This document shows positions 6,826 through 14,240 of a DNA stretch of 35,905 bases, one piece after another. The first letter of the stretch is position 1. The number at the start of each line of letters is the position of its first letter. The translations under genes were made by a program, and so were the position numbers. Source of the stretch: an uncultured Planctomycetaceae bacterium (GTDB taxonomy: Bacteria; Planctomycetota; Planctomycetia; Pirellulales; Pirellulaceae); NCBI GenBank assembly GCA_903863885.1, contig CAIPEB010000243.1, positions 1-35,905 on the forward strand, read 5' to 3'. The notes under the pieces are model-generated. The model saw only the letters and a list, made by a program, of their open reading frames with translations. It was not told the DNA's origin and ran no database searches.

Positions 6826-8805
6826 TCACCGCCAGAACAAGAGCACCAGTAAAGTCAGGAAGATGTACAGCAAATACGCTTGAATGCTCCCCTGCTGGAG
6901 CACCCGAAACCAACCGCACAGCCACGAAATCCATCGGATCGCGGGCAGCACGCCCTCCTCCAGCACCACGTCCGGGACGTCGCTGTGAAAAGAGGCCGCC
7001 CCGGGAAAAAGCGGCAGGTCGGCGGGCTGCTGCCGGTGAGGCCGCAGGGCCCAGGCGAAGAGCCCCACCAGCATCTGGCCGAAGGAGGAGGACGTGTATT
7101 GCATCCGCGCTGTCGGCATCGCGTAACCGCAGCCCCAGGTCGGCCCGACGGACACCGTTTCCCGGCTGAGGCGGCTCCTCAGCCAGAGGCTCGCAACCGC
7201 CGTGATGGCCAGGAGGAGCAACCCCATCGCGCTGATCCACCCCACCGGCGCGTGCGTGGTCAGTTGCACGTCGGATGCAGGCAATTCGGGCGCCCACGCC
7301 TCGATCGCTCGGGTCAGCATCGGAGCTGCCAGGCCGGGGACCAGCCCAATCACCAGACAGCATGCCACCAGCACTCCCATGGCTCCGATCATCGACCAGT
7401 CCGCTTCGCGGGCTTCGGCCGCCTGTTGCGAGCGAGGTGTCCCCAGAAAAATCACCCCGAAGACCTTCACGAAACAGGCCACGGCGAGCGCGCCGATCAG
7501 GGCCAGCGCGGGAGCGGCAAAAGCGGCCCCGACGAGGGTTGGCCCGGCTTTCGGATCCAGCGTGCGGAACAGGCCGAGATACACCAGGAACTCACTCACA
7601 AATCCGTTCAGCGGAGGCAGGCCGCAAATCGCGACGGCGCCCATGAGAAAGCAGATTGCGGTTCGCGGCATCCGTTTGGCCAGGCCGCCCAGGTGATCGA
7701 TGTCGCGGGTGTGCGTGGCATGGATGACCGAACCGGCGCCGAGGAACAGCAGGGCTTTGAAGAGGGCGTGGTTCCAGACGTGCAGCAGTCCTCCGGCCAG
7801 TCCCAGGACGACCCAGTCGACTCGCCCCAGCGATCGCCCGGCCAAGGCCAAACCGAGGCCCATGACGATGATTCCGATGTTCTCGATGCTGTGGTAGGCC
7901 AGCAACCGCTTGAGATCATGCTGCCCGATTGCGTAGGCAACGCCCAGTACACCCGAGACCGCGCCGAGGACGAGCAGGCTGCCGCCCCAGGCGAGCGGCG
8001 GATTCGGCAAGAGCGAAGTCACTCGGACAATCCCGTAAATTCCCATCTTCAGGACGACGCCCGACATCATGGCCGACACGTGACTCGGCGCCATCGCATG
8101 CGCTCCGGGCAGCCAGACGTGCAGCGGCATCAAGCCGGCTTTCAGGCCAAAACCTGCAGCACAAAGCACGAACACGGCCGCAGCCAGATGGCGGCTGATT
8201 TCGTTCTCGTGCAACGGTCGCAGTTGAAACGAGCCGCTGGCGGAGGCGAGCAAGGCGAAAAGTGCAAAGAGGATGAGCGTGGAGAAGTGCGTGGCACCCA
8301 GGTAGAGCCAACCGGTGCGTCGCACCTGCGGGTCCCGGTCCTCGGTCGTCACGAGGAAGAAGTTCGCCAGGGCCATGACCTCCCAGCCAACCAGAAAGAG
8401 CAGGCTGTTGCGGGCCAGCAGCATCAGCGCCATCGAGGCCGGGAGCAGACCGTAAAACAGCCGCAGCTTGCGCCCGTTTTCCCGATGCTCCGTCTGCTTC
8501 CAATAGCTCAGGCCGTAGATCGAGCCCAGTGCGGGAATCAGGAACACGGGCACCAGGAACAGCGCCGAGAGCCCATCCATCCGGACCCGAAATTCGCCCC
8601 CGGGTATGGCCCACCGCCAAAGCAGCTCTTCGCTGTTCGCGCCCGACCAGAAGACGCCAACGCCAGCCAGCCCCAGCCCGCAACCGATGAGCAGTATGAG
8701 CGCGGATATCCATTGTCCCGCGCAGGTCGAGCGGGCGCACAATAGCCCCGGCACACCACTGACAGCGCATGCCGCCAAACCGACGAGGACCAGCTCTTCG
8801 CTCAT
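6826..8805 (-). CDS. hyfB: large antiporter-like membrane subunit (HyfB-like)
   Basis: A 659-residue polytopic membrane protein (about 16 helices), homologous to hydrogenase-4 subunit B and the NuoL/Mrp antiporter family. The pump signatures are present: Glu142 in LFLVGWEVMALANFF and Lys222 in GFGLKAGLMPLHVWLPGAH, followed by the conserved histidine-containing helix ending in APSHVSAMMSG. It is the first membrane gene of the operon. I place the start at the ATG at 8805, because GGAGG lies 8 nt upstream; a GTG at 8820 would add five residues and overlap that ribosome-binding site. It is preceded by a short gap (8806-8900) after the EIIA-like regulator. With the F-like protein it gives the complex two antiporter-like subunits. 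Confidence 0.87.
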   Translation of the reverse strand: MSEELVLVGLAACAVSGVPGLLCARSTCAGQWISALILLIGCGLGLAGVGVFWSGANSEELLWRWAIPGGEFRVRMDGLSALFLVPVFLIPALGSIYGLSYWKQTEHRENGRKLRLFYGLLPASMALMLLARNSLLFLVGWEVMALANFFLVTTEDRDPQVRRTGWLYLGATHFSTLILFALFALLASASGSFQLRPLHENEISRHLAAAVFVLCAAGFGLKAGLMPLHVWLPGAHAMAPSHVSAMMSGVVLKMGIYGIVRVTSLLPNPPLAWGGSLLVLGAVSGVLGVAYAIGQHDLKRLLAYHSIENIGIIVMGLGLALAGRSLGRVDWVVLGLAGGLLHVWNHALFKALLFLGAGSVIHATHTRDIDHLGGLAKRMPRTAICFLMGAVAICGLPPLNGFVSEFLVYLGLFRTLDPKAGPTLVGAAFAAPALALIGALAVACFVKVFGVIFLGTPRSQQAAEAREADWSMIGAMGVLVACCLVIGLVPGLAAPMLTRAIEAWAPELPASDVQLTTHAPVGWISAMGLLLLAITAVASLWLRSRLSRETVSVGPTWGCGYAMPTARMQYTSSSFGQMLVGLFAWALRPHRQQPADLPLFPGAASFHSDVPDVVLEEGVLPAIRWISWLCGWFRVLQQGSIQAYLLYIFLTLLVLLFWR

Positions 8806-8900
8806 CCGGTCATCCTCCACCAGGTACCCGACGATACCCGGGCGAACTCGAACACGACCGCAATCACGATATGGATCAACCTGCCGGGAGGAAGATCAAC

Positions 8901-9611
8901 TCAAGCCGCCGCATCTCCACCCCCGCCGCCCGGCGGAACCGACAAGCCCGCCTCGACGCGGCACACCTCCTGCAGCAATTCCTCACGCGGGGCCTGACGC
9001 AGCAGCATCGAACGGAACTTCTCATCTCGCAGGACGAACGACAACCGCGAGAGCAGCTGCAGGTGGCTCCGGGTGGTCGGACTGATAATCGAAAACAGCA
9101 CCTGCACGGGCTTGCCATCCAGCGCTCCGAAGTCGACCGGTTTTGCCAGAAAGGCCAGCGTGACCATGGGCCTGGCCACCTGCAGCACGATCGGGTTGCG
9201 GACGTGGGGGATGGCGATGCCGCCACCAAGCGCTGTGGAAGCCAAGGCCTCCCGCGCGAGAAAGAGTTGCAGGAGCAGTTCGCGATCCAGGCTGTCGGGC
9301 AGCGGCAGGAACTGGACCAACGCTCGCAACGCCTCTTCCTTGTTGACGCTGGGCAGTTGGGAAACAATGCCGCCTTCCGCCAAAGCTTCGGCCAGGCTGG
9401 GAATCGGCTCTGCGGTGTTTTCCTGCTGCTGAAATACCTCCAGCGAAACGGCGACCTGATTGGCCGTCGCCCATTCCAGAAGTTCGACGCGGTTGAACCG
9501 ATACTGGCCGGCTATGTACTGGGCTGGCAGCCCGCGCTGGCGAACCCAGTTCGTTACCGTCGACTCCGGTACCTTCAGGCACCGACTCACTTCCCGAACC
9601 GTCAATTGCAC
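8901..9611 (-). CDS. HTH-PTS EIIA (PtsN-like) fusion regulator
   Basis: A 236-residue protein with two parts. Residues 1-50 (LTVREVSRCLKVPESTVTNWVRQRGLPA...YRFNRVELLEWA) are an excisionase/MerR-like helix-turn-helix DNA-binding domain. Residues 70-225 are a PTS EIIA domain of the nitrogen-regulatory PtsN type; GGGIAIPHVRNP contains the phosphorylatable histidine (His136). The tail is glycine- and alanine-rich. Established knowledge: EIIA-Ntr proteins signal metabolic state through phosphorylation. No EI, HPr or sugar permease gene is nearby, so this is a sensory rather than transport protein. The start is GTG with AAGGGA 6 nt upstream. It lies between the ArsR gene and the B-like subunit on the same strand, implying a role in controlling the membrane complex. 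That role is inferred. Confidence 0.82.
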   Translation of the reverse strand: MQLTVREVSRCLKVPESTVTNWVRQRGLPAQYIAGQYRFNRVELLEWATANQVAVSLEVFQQQENTAEPIPSLAEALAEGGIVSQLPSVNKEEALRALVQFLPLPDSLDRELLLQLFLAREALASTALGGGIAIPHVRNPIVLQVARPMVTLAFLAKPVDFGALDGKPVQVLFSIISPTTRSHLQLLSRLSFVLRDEKFRSMLLRQAPREELLQEVCRVEAGLSVPPGGGGGDAAA

Positions 9612-9733
9612 TGCTTATCCCTTTGCTTCTGTTCCGCACGCGCGGCGGCGAATTCCCGGGCCGTTCGTCCGCCCCGGTTGCAGCTTTTCCTCTGGTGGGA
9701 AGGATGCGGAGGAAGACGGAAGGGAACCGCAGT

Positions 9734-10078
9734 TCATTTCGGCGCCTCGCCGTCGGTCTCCATACCTTTGAGCATTTCGAGCGACTCGTGCAAATGCGAT
9801 TCGAAATACTGCCGCATGAGTTGAAGAACTTTGCCGAGGATCGGATCTCGCAATGAATAAAAAACCTGGTTTCCGCTCTTTCGCCCGGTGACAATTTGCC
9901 GGGCACGCAGCACCGAGAGGTGCTGTGAAGCGTTGGCCTGCTCAAGGCCCAACTGTTCCAGGATTCGACTGACCGGTACCTCTCCCTCGGCGCACAGCAG
10001 CTCGACCACGGCGATTCGCGTGGGATGGGCCAGCGCTTGAAAGCAACTGGCTTTGAAGCGGCGTAGTTTATCCTGCAT
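9734..10078 (-). CDS. ArsR/SmtB-family transcriptional repressor
   Basis: A 114-residue winged-helix regulator. The family core is clear: FQALAHPTRIAVVELLCAEGEVPVSRILEQLGLEQANASQHLSVLRARQIVTGRKSGNQVFYSL. The recognition helix is LEQANASQHLSVLR, followed by the beta wing. Two cysteines occur (Cys12 and Cys29). Cys29 is at the position where redox or persulfide sensors of the BigR/SqrR branch have one of theirs, but the usual second cysteine near residue 100 is absent, as is a CxC metal site, so the inducer is unknown. The ATG at 10078 has GAGGAG 7 nt upstream and is preferred to a non-standard start at 10159. It is the first gene of the operon leading into the EIIA regulator and the Ehr-type complex, so it may repress them. 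Confidence 0.85.
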   Translation of the reverse strand: MQDKLRRFKASCFQALAHPTRIAVVELLCAEGEVPVSRILEQLGLEQANASQHLSVLRARQIVTGRKSGNQVFYSLRDPILGKVLQLMRQYFESHLHESLEMLKGMETDGEAPK

Positions 10079-10486
10079 GGGCGCGCTCCTCGCCAACAAC
10101 GGCGCTTGCCGCGTTGACTGATCGTGCGTCAGTTCAACCTGATCGACTTCACCCGACACGAAACCCGGTGACGACAGGCACCGACTCTCCGCTCTTTCAC
10201 CGGGTGCGAGCGCTTCGCAACGGGTATTGGGAAGGGGACGTGTGTTCCGTGCACCAATGCCGCCTGCCGGGTCGGCCCGAACGGCAGTGCTGTCTTAGTA
10301 TATTCGCACATGCGAATATGAGCAACGGTTCCTCGCGGAATATCCAACGTGAAAGACCGAGGTGCCGTTTCCAGAACACGAGGCGGCTTCGCCGACGCAG
10401 AGTCCCGGCATCAGCGGAATCCGGTTGTGAATGGATTCCCGCCCGTCGCGATTTTCAGCGTTCAAGTGCTCCGCGATTCCATCCGG
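10079..10486. other. intergenic region upstream of the ArsR-Ehr operon
   Basis: About 400 bp with no recognisable gene. It holds the ArsR ribosome-binding site, the palindrome at 10300-10319, and a second inverted repeat, GGAATCC/GGATTCC (10416-10422 and 10433-10439, 10-nt loop), just downstream of the glycosyltransferase gene. The latter could be part of a transcription terminator but has no T-run. Confidence 0.5.
10300..10319. promoter_or_regulatory. perfect 9-2-9 palindrome, candidate ArsR operator
   Basis: ATATTCGCA (10300-10308) and TGCGAATAT (10311-10319) are exact inverted repeats separated by CA. The site lies about 220 nt upstream of the ArsR start in otherwise gene-free DNA. AT-flanked palindromes of this size, containing ATTC-N8-GAAT, are typical operators of ArsR-family dimers. 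Binding by the neighbouring ArsR protein is inferred. Confidence 0.55.
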
Positions 10487-11605
10487 TCACGGGGCTTTGA
10501 ATTCGCCGCCGGCAAACCACGTTGCACGCCGATTGCCAAAGGCGCGGGTATCGCTCCACAACGAACTTACGTGGCCGATATGTTGCACCAGACTGGGAGT
10601 AGGGAAATAGACAGGCACGCCGGCCCGAACGGCCCATTGGCCGATGAGCCAATCGATGTCCGCCAGTCGCTCCGCCCCGCGATTCCAGCGGTGTTCCACA
10701 ACGTCACGATCCGCCACGAATCGTTTTGCCGCGTCCCGCGAGAAGACAAAGGCCAATGCCGACCACACCCATGCGCCGTGAAACAGGTGCCAACCGCGCC
10801 GCGGCTGAACGTAGGCCCGAGAGCAGTATAGGGACGCAATCCCGGGCAAATCTCCGGGCCACAGGACACGCTCCAGGTAACGCCGCAATTCCGGGGACTG
10901 AACAAACAAGCCATCGTCCTGGACCAGCAGGTAGGCATCGGCCGACGGCTCCCGCATCAGCAGTTCGACGAGTGCCAGGTAGTAGTTCGGCCACGCGCCG
11001 ATGCAAGGGTCTCGATGGGTCCGGGGAAGATCGCGGTAGGCCGCGGGGATGTCGACTTCTCCGTCGACAAACAGGCGAGGACGCTCCCATCCCGCATGGG
11101 TGAGACTATCGAGACATTCCTTGAGCGTGGGAACTCCCCGGGGGGCCGTTGTCACTGCGGTGGACCACGTCAGAATGGGCGGACCTGATCGACGTCGCGG
11201 GATAGGTACGATCTTGTCGATCGAGTCCGCGGATATCGCACCGATGCCCGAGGACAGCGCAAGCGGCACCTCGACGCAGTCCTCCTCGCCCGGCAGGTTC
11301 GCAACGGCCAGCCGATTCAATTCCTGAGCCCGAGCCGTATCACATCCCGGAACTCCCCCCTGCCGCAAAACCTGCGACGAAAATCCGTAAAGCAATGAGG
11401 CTATCGTGGGATTGATGTGTTCCGGAGCCGGAGAAAACGACTCGCAACAAGCACGGCAGGCGTCGCGGCCGACGATGGATAGACGGCAGCTTTCGACGCC
11501 TGCGATGCGTTCCAGCAGGCTGCAGTAAGCGACCTCCGTATCCTTCTCTTCCCGAACGATGCGCCGGAACGGACACTCATCAATAGTTCGCGGTTCGCTG
11601 CTCAT
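10487..11605 (-). CDS. glycosyltransferase-like protein with Cys-rich N-terminal domain
   Basis: A 372-residue protein, soluble by sequence. Residues 10-100 form a cysteine-rich region with C-F-R, DACRACC, INPTIASLLY and PGCD motifs. Residues 145-350 resemble a GT-A fold transferase: TWSTAVTTAPR at the start, LLVQDDGLFV (Asp230-Asp231) as the likely metal/nucleotide-sugar motif, and a PSLVQHIGHVSS segment near the end. The same two-domain layout forms the first half of the next gene upstream (11722-13863), so the two are paralogs. Here the second, GT-B-like domain is absent. The donor and acceptor are unknown. The ATG at 11605 lacks a strong Shine-Dalgarno sequence. It is 116 bp downstream of its paralog on the same strand, and probably in the same transcription unit. 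Confidence 0.65.
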   Translation of the reverse strand: MSSEPRTIDECPFRRIVREEKDTEVAYCSLLERIAGVESCRLSIVGRDACRACCESFSPAPEHINPTIASLLYGFSSQVLRQGGVPGCDTARAQELNRLAVANLPGEEDCVEVPLALSSGIGAISADSIDKIVPIPRRRSGPPILTWSTAVTTAPRGVPTLKECLDSLTHAGWERPRLFVDGEVDIPAAYRDLPRTHRDPCIGAWPNYYLALVELLMREPSADAYLLVQDDGLFVQSPELRRYLERVLWPGDLPGIASLYCSRAYVQPRRGWHLFHGAWVWSALAFVFSRDAAKRFVADRDVVEHRWNRGAERLADIDWLIGQWAVRAGVPVYFPTPSLVQHIGHVSSLWSDTRAFGNRRATWFAGGEFKAP

Positions 11606-11721
11606 GCACGATTCACAATCTGCGAAGCCAATCGAGTCCCGGGTTTCAGCATCACGCGCAGTCCATAGCCGGTGCGCAATTAGATCCGCGACGACTTATA
11701 TCGGTCAACGCATAACGCGGA

Positions 11722-13863
11722 TTAGACGACCGTCAGCGTGTCGGTGATGATCCGCTTGGCGCAATCCCACGAGTGTTCCCGTTCGATGTAGTTTCTCGCG
11801 TCTCGGCTGGCCTGGGAGATGTCAGCCCCGTAAAGAGACTGCAGCACGTCCGCCAATCCATCGGCTGTCATCAGCTGCGAGAGGATTGGCTGGTCATGCA
11901 GAAGGAACACGATTTCGCCGCCCGCGACCGGAATTGTCCGTAACGGCTGATGTTCGTTCATGGGAGGGGCGTCGGTGGTAACGAGGGGCATGCCGGCGGC
12001 CTGGCATTCGAGCAACTGCAGCCCGAGCCCTTCCCAATGGCTCGGCTGGACGCACACGTCGCCGTCCATGTACAGCCGTCCGTTGAACTCCGGAGCCCTG
12101 CGGATTTCCACGTGCGACGGCATGTCGGGAACGTGCCTGCGCTGGGAGTAGACCGTGAACGGCAGGTGGGGAGCCAGCCGGGCGACCTGGGCGATCAGTT
12201 CCATGCCCTTGCGCGGGTATTCGGTCATCGATCCGTCCAGTCGCCGCCCGTGTCCGCCGCCCCACCCGTCGACGAATACAAACCGTCGACAGGACTCTCG
12301 CTGGCGGAACGCAAATCGATCGGTATCGATGGGCCACGGGACATAGACCGCCTTCCAGCCGAACCCGTAGCGGCGTTTCCAATCGGTGATATGCGCGAAT
12401 GTGTGCCGTGTAGGGCAAATCATAACGTCGACGTAGTTCAGCCAGTCCTGCTTGGGGTGGATCCACTCCCAGTTCGGCACGCAGGCAACGCCGACGCTTG
12501 CTGCCCGGGCGGCCTGTGGAAGCTCCGGGAGATAAGGACGCTCGACGAAGAGAATCCAGTCAAGTCCCCTGAACCACACGCTTAACTCGCGCGGATCTCG
12601 CGTCAGGGGGACGATGTCTACTCGGCAACCCAGTTTGGGGTCAGGCAGCGTCGGGAACTGCGGATGGATCGGCACAAGCCACCGATCGACGGCGAGATGC
12701 CTGGCCAGGTCGTGGGTCTGGTAGCCAAGACCGCTCGCGGTATTCCAGCCCACCAGCCCGATCTTCCCCGGCCGGCGCGGCGGCGGACTCCATTGGACAA
12801 TCTGTTCGACCGAATCGACGGCGTCGGCGAAGACACGGGGATCGGGCCCGTTTTCGTAGATCGAGGAGACAACTCCGATGTGCTGGACGACGGACGGCGT
12901 ATGGTAAGCGATCGGCAGTCCCTGCCTTGTCGCCCAGGCGCTCACCACCGCGTCGTCGTTGTGCCTGCCGTGGTGGAGTTCATGCAGGACCTGCGGGTCG
13001 GCGAGGAACTGCCGCAGGACATCGCGGCGAAAAACGAGGGCCTGGCCACCGAACACTCGATAGAAACCGGACGACAGCAGGTGCCATCCAGGCTCATCGG
13101 CGGCATGGACCCGGGGCGTGAACAACGAGACCAAACCGACTCCGAGCGGCCAGAACTGCTCCTCGCACCATGCTCTCAAGCCGCCGGCGATTCGGACGTC
13201 GTCCTGAAAAACGGCATAGCCATCGGCGTCCGGTTGTTCCTGGTGCAACGCCACCAGCGAACTGTAGAAGTTCGCGATGTTACCCCGCCGCTGCAAGTGC
13301 ACGGTCCGCGGGTAGTCGCCAAACTCTTCCGGGAGCCAAGATCCGGGTTCGGCGAAGATGTGAACCGGACCAAATCCCGCCATTCGGAGGCTGCGGAGCG
13401 TCGTGAGAATCGTGGGAGCCGAGCGTGGCGCCGTGAGGAGTCCGACATTCCAGTTGAGGCGGCTTCGTGCGCGTTCCGTGCCGCCGTTCGAAAAAGCCGC
13501 GTGTTCTTCCTCGACCGGCAATTCCGGAGGGAAGCAAATGTCCGGCGTTCCCGCCGGGACATAGCCAAGGTGGTTGAGTATCCGCTGCCGAAGTCGCTTT
13601 GCGCGTTCGGCGTCACAACCCGGGCAACCACCCGCCTGAATGATCCTGCCGGCGGCGCTGTAGACGAGCGACGCAATGATCGGATTGATCTCGCTGCCGG
13701 GCGAAAGCGAACGGCAGCAGGCTTCGCACGCGTCGCGTTTCACGATGGCCAGATCGGGATCCGACACTCCCGTAATCAGCGCAATCCGCCGACAGCATGT
13801 TTGTTCGGATTGGCCGGTGCCGCCGCGCAGTTCACGGAAGCCGCACTGTTCAGGGGTCCGCAT
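11722..13863 (-). CDS. two-domain glycosyltransferase with Cys-rich N-terminal domain
   Basis: A 713-residue protein in three parts. Residues 5-100 are the cysteine-rich domain shared with the downstream paralog (CGFREL, CC, DACEACC, INPIIASLVY, GGCPGCD). Residues 138-360 are a GT-A-like domain with VFQDDVRI (Asp221-Asp222) and PSVVQHIGVVSS. Residues 370-713 are a GT-B (GT4-like) domain: GLGYQTHDLARHL near its start, VPWPIDTDRF in the middle and EGLGLQLLECQAAGMPLVTTDAPPMNE, the donor-binding signature. No signal peptide or membrane helix is seen, so it should act in the cytoplasm on a glycan or glycoprotein. The ATG at 13863 is chosen, as the upstream in-frame extension is arginine-rich shadow sequence overlapping the neighbour. 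It starts 5 nt after the small membrane-protein gene ends, suggesting co-translation. Confidence 0.75.
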   Translation of the reverse strand: MRTPEQCGFRELRGGTGQSEQTCCRRIALITGVSDPDLAIVKRDACEACCRSLSPGSEINPIIASLVYSAAGRIIQAGGCPGCDAERAKRLRQRILNHLGYVPAGTPDICFPPELPVEEEHAAFSNGGTERARSRLNWNVGLLTAPRSAPTILTTLRSLRMAGFGPVHIFAEPGSWLPEEFGDYPRTVHLQRRGNIANFYSSLVALHQEQPDADGYAVFQDDVRIAGGLRAWCEEQFWPLGVGLVSLFTPRVHAADEPGWHLLSSGFYRVFGGQALVFRRDVLRQFLADPQVLHELHHGRHNDDAVVSAWATRQGLPIAYHTPSVVQHIGVVSSIYENGPDPRVFADAVDSVEQIVQWSPPPRRPGKIGLVGWNTASGLGYQTHDLARHLAVDRWLVPIHPQFPTLPDPKLGCRVDIVPLTRDPRELSVWFRGLDWILFVERPYLPELPQAARAASVGVACVPNWEWIHPKQDWLNYVDVMICPTRHTFAHITDWKRRYGFGWKAVYVPWPIDTDRFAFRQRESCRRFVFVDGWGGGHGRRLDGSMTEYPRKGMELIAQVARLAPHLPFTVYSQRRHVPDMPSHVEIRRAPEFNGRLYMDGDVCVQPSHWEGLGLQLLECQAAGMPLVTTDAPPMNEHQPLRTIPVAGGEIVFLLHDQPILSQLMTADGLADVLQSLYGADISQASRDARNYIEREHSWDCAKRIITDTLTVV

Positions 13864-13868
13864 CGCAG

Positions 13869-14204
13869 TCACTTGCCGCGCATCGGCAGCGATTCTTTCT
13901 TGACGGCCTGACCTTCGTACGCCCCGGCGATGCCGGGCGGCGCGGGTTCGTAGCCGGGTTGACTCAAATCGGCCTCGAGATCCCACCGACCTCCGCGGTA
14001 GACGTAGATGGCGTAGCCCGCCGGGGTGCCCATGACCCCCAACATCCGGCTGGAAGCATAGGTGGTTCCGCTCTCGTTGATCACACGGAGCCCCTCATGT
14101 TTGAGTTGGACACGGAATCTTCTGATTTCCATTCCGACGAACACCAGGGCAGCCGCCGATACGGCGAAGCCCCCGCACGTGATGTACTGGATGAGTTGAC
14201 CCAT
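13869..14204 (-). CDS. small membrane-anchored protein of unknown function
   Basis: A 111-residue protein with one N-terminal transmembrane helix (about residues 8-25, TCGGFAVSAAALVFVGM), then a basic linker and a soluble domain with YAIYVYRGGRWDLEADLSQPG and a proline-rich region ending in GAYEGQ. This aromatic/PGY/EGQ pattern looks like a recurrent planctomycete small domain, but I cannot name a function. The ATG at 14204 has GGAG 8 nt upstream, better than the in-frame TTG at 14222. It lies 36 nt downstream of the kinase-STAND gene and 5 nt upstream of the glycosyltransferase, so it is the middle gene of a tight set. Confidence 0.65.
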   Translation of the reverse strand: MGQLIQYITCGGFAVSAAALVFVGMEIRRFRVQLKHEGLRVINESGTTYASSRMLGVMGTPAGYAIYVYRGGRWDLEADLSQPGYEPAPPGIAGAYEGQAVKKESLPMRGK

Positions 14205-14240
14205 ACGTTTTGCTCCATTCAAACGGCAAGAGAACCGGTA

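Noticed and set aside
6880-8745. long plus-strand open frame opposite the B-like subunit
   Set aside because: Glutamine/arginine-rich antisense shadow of a confident membrane-protein gene.
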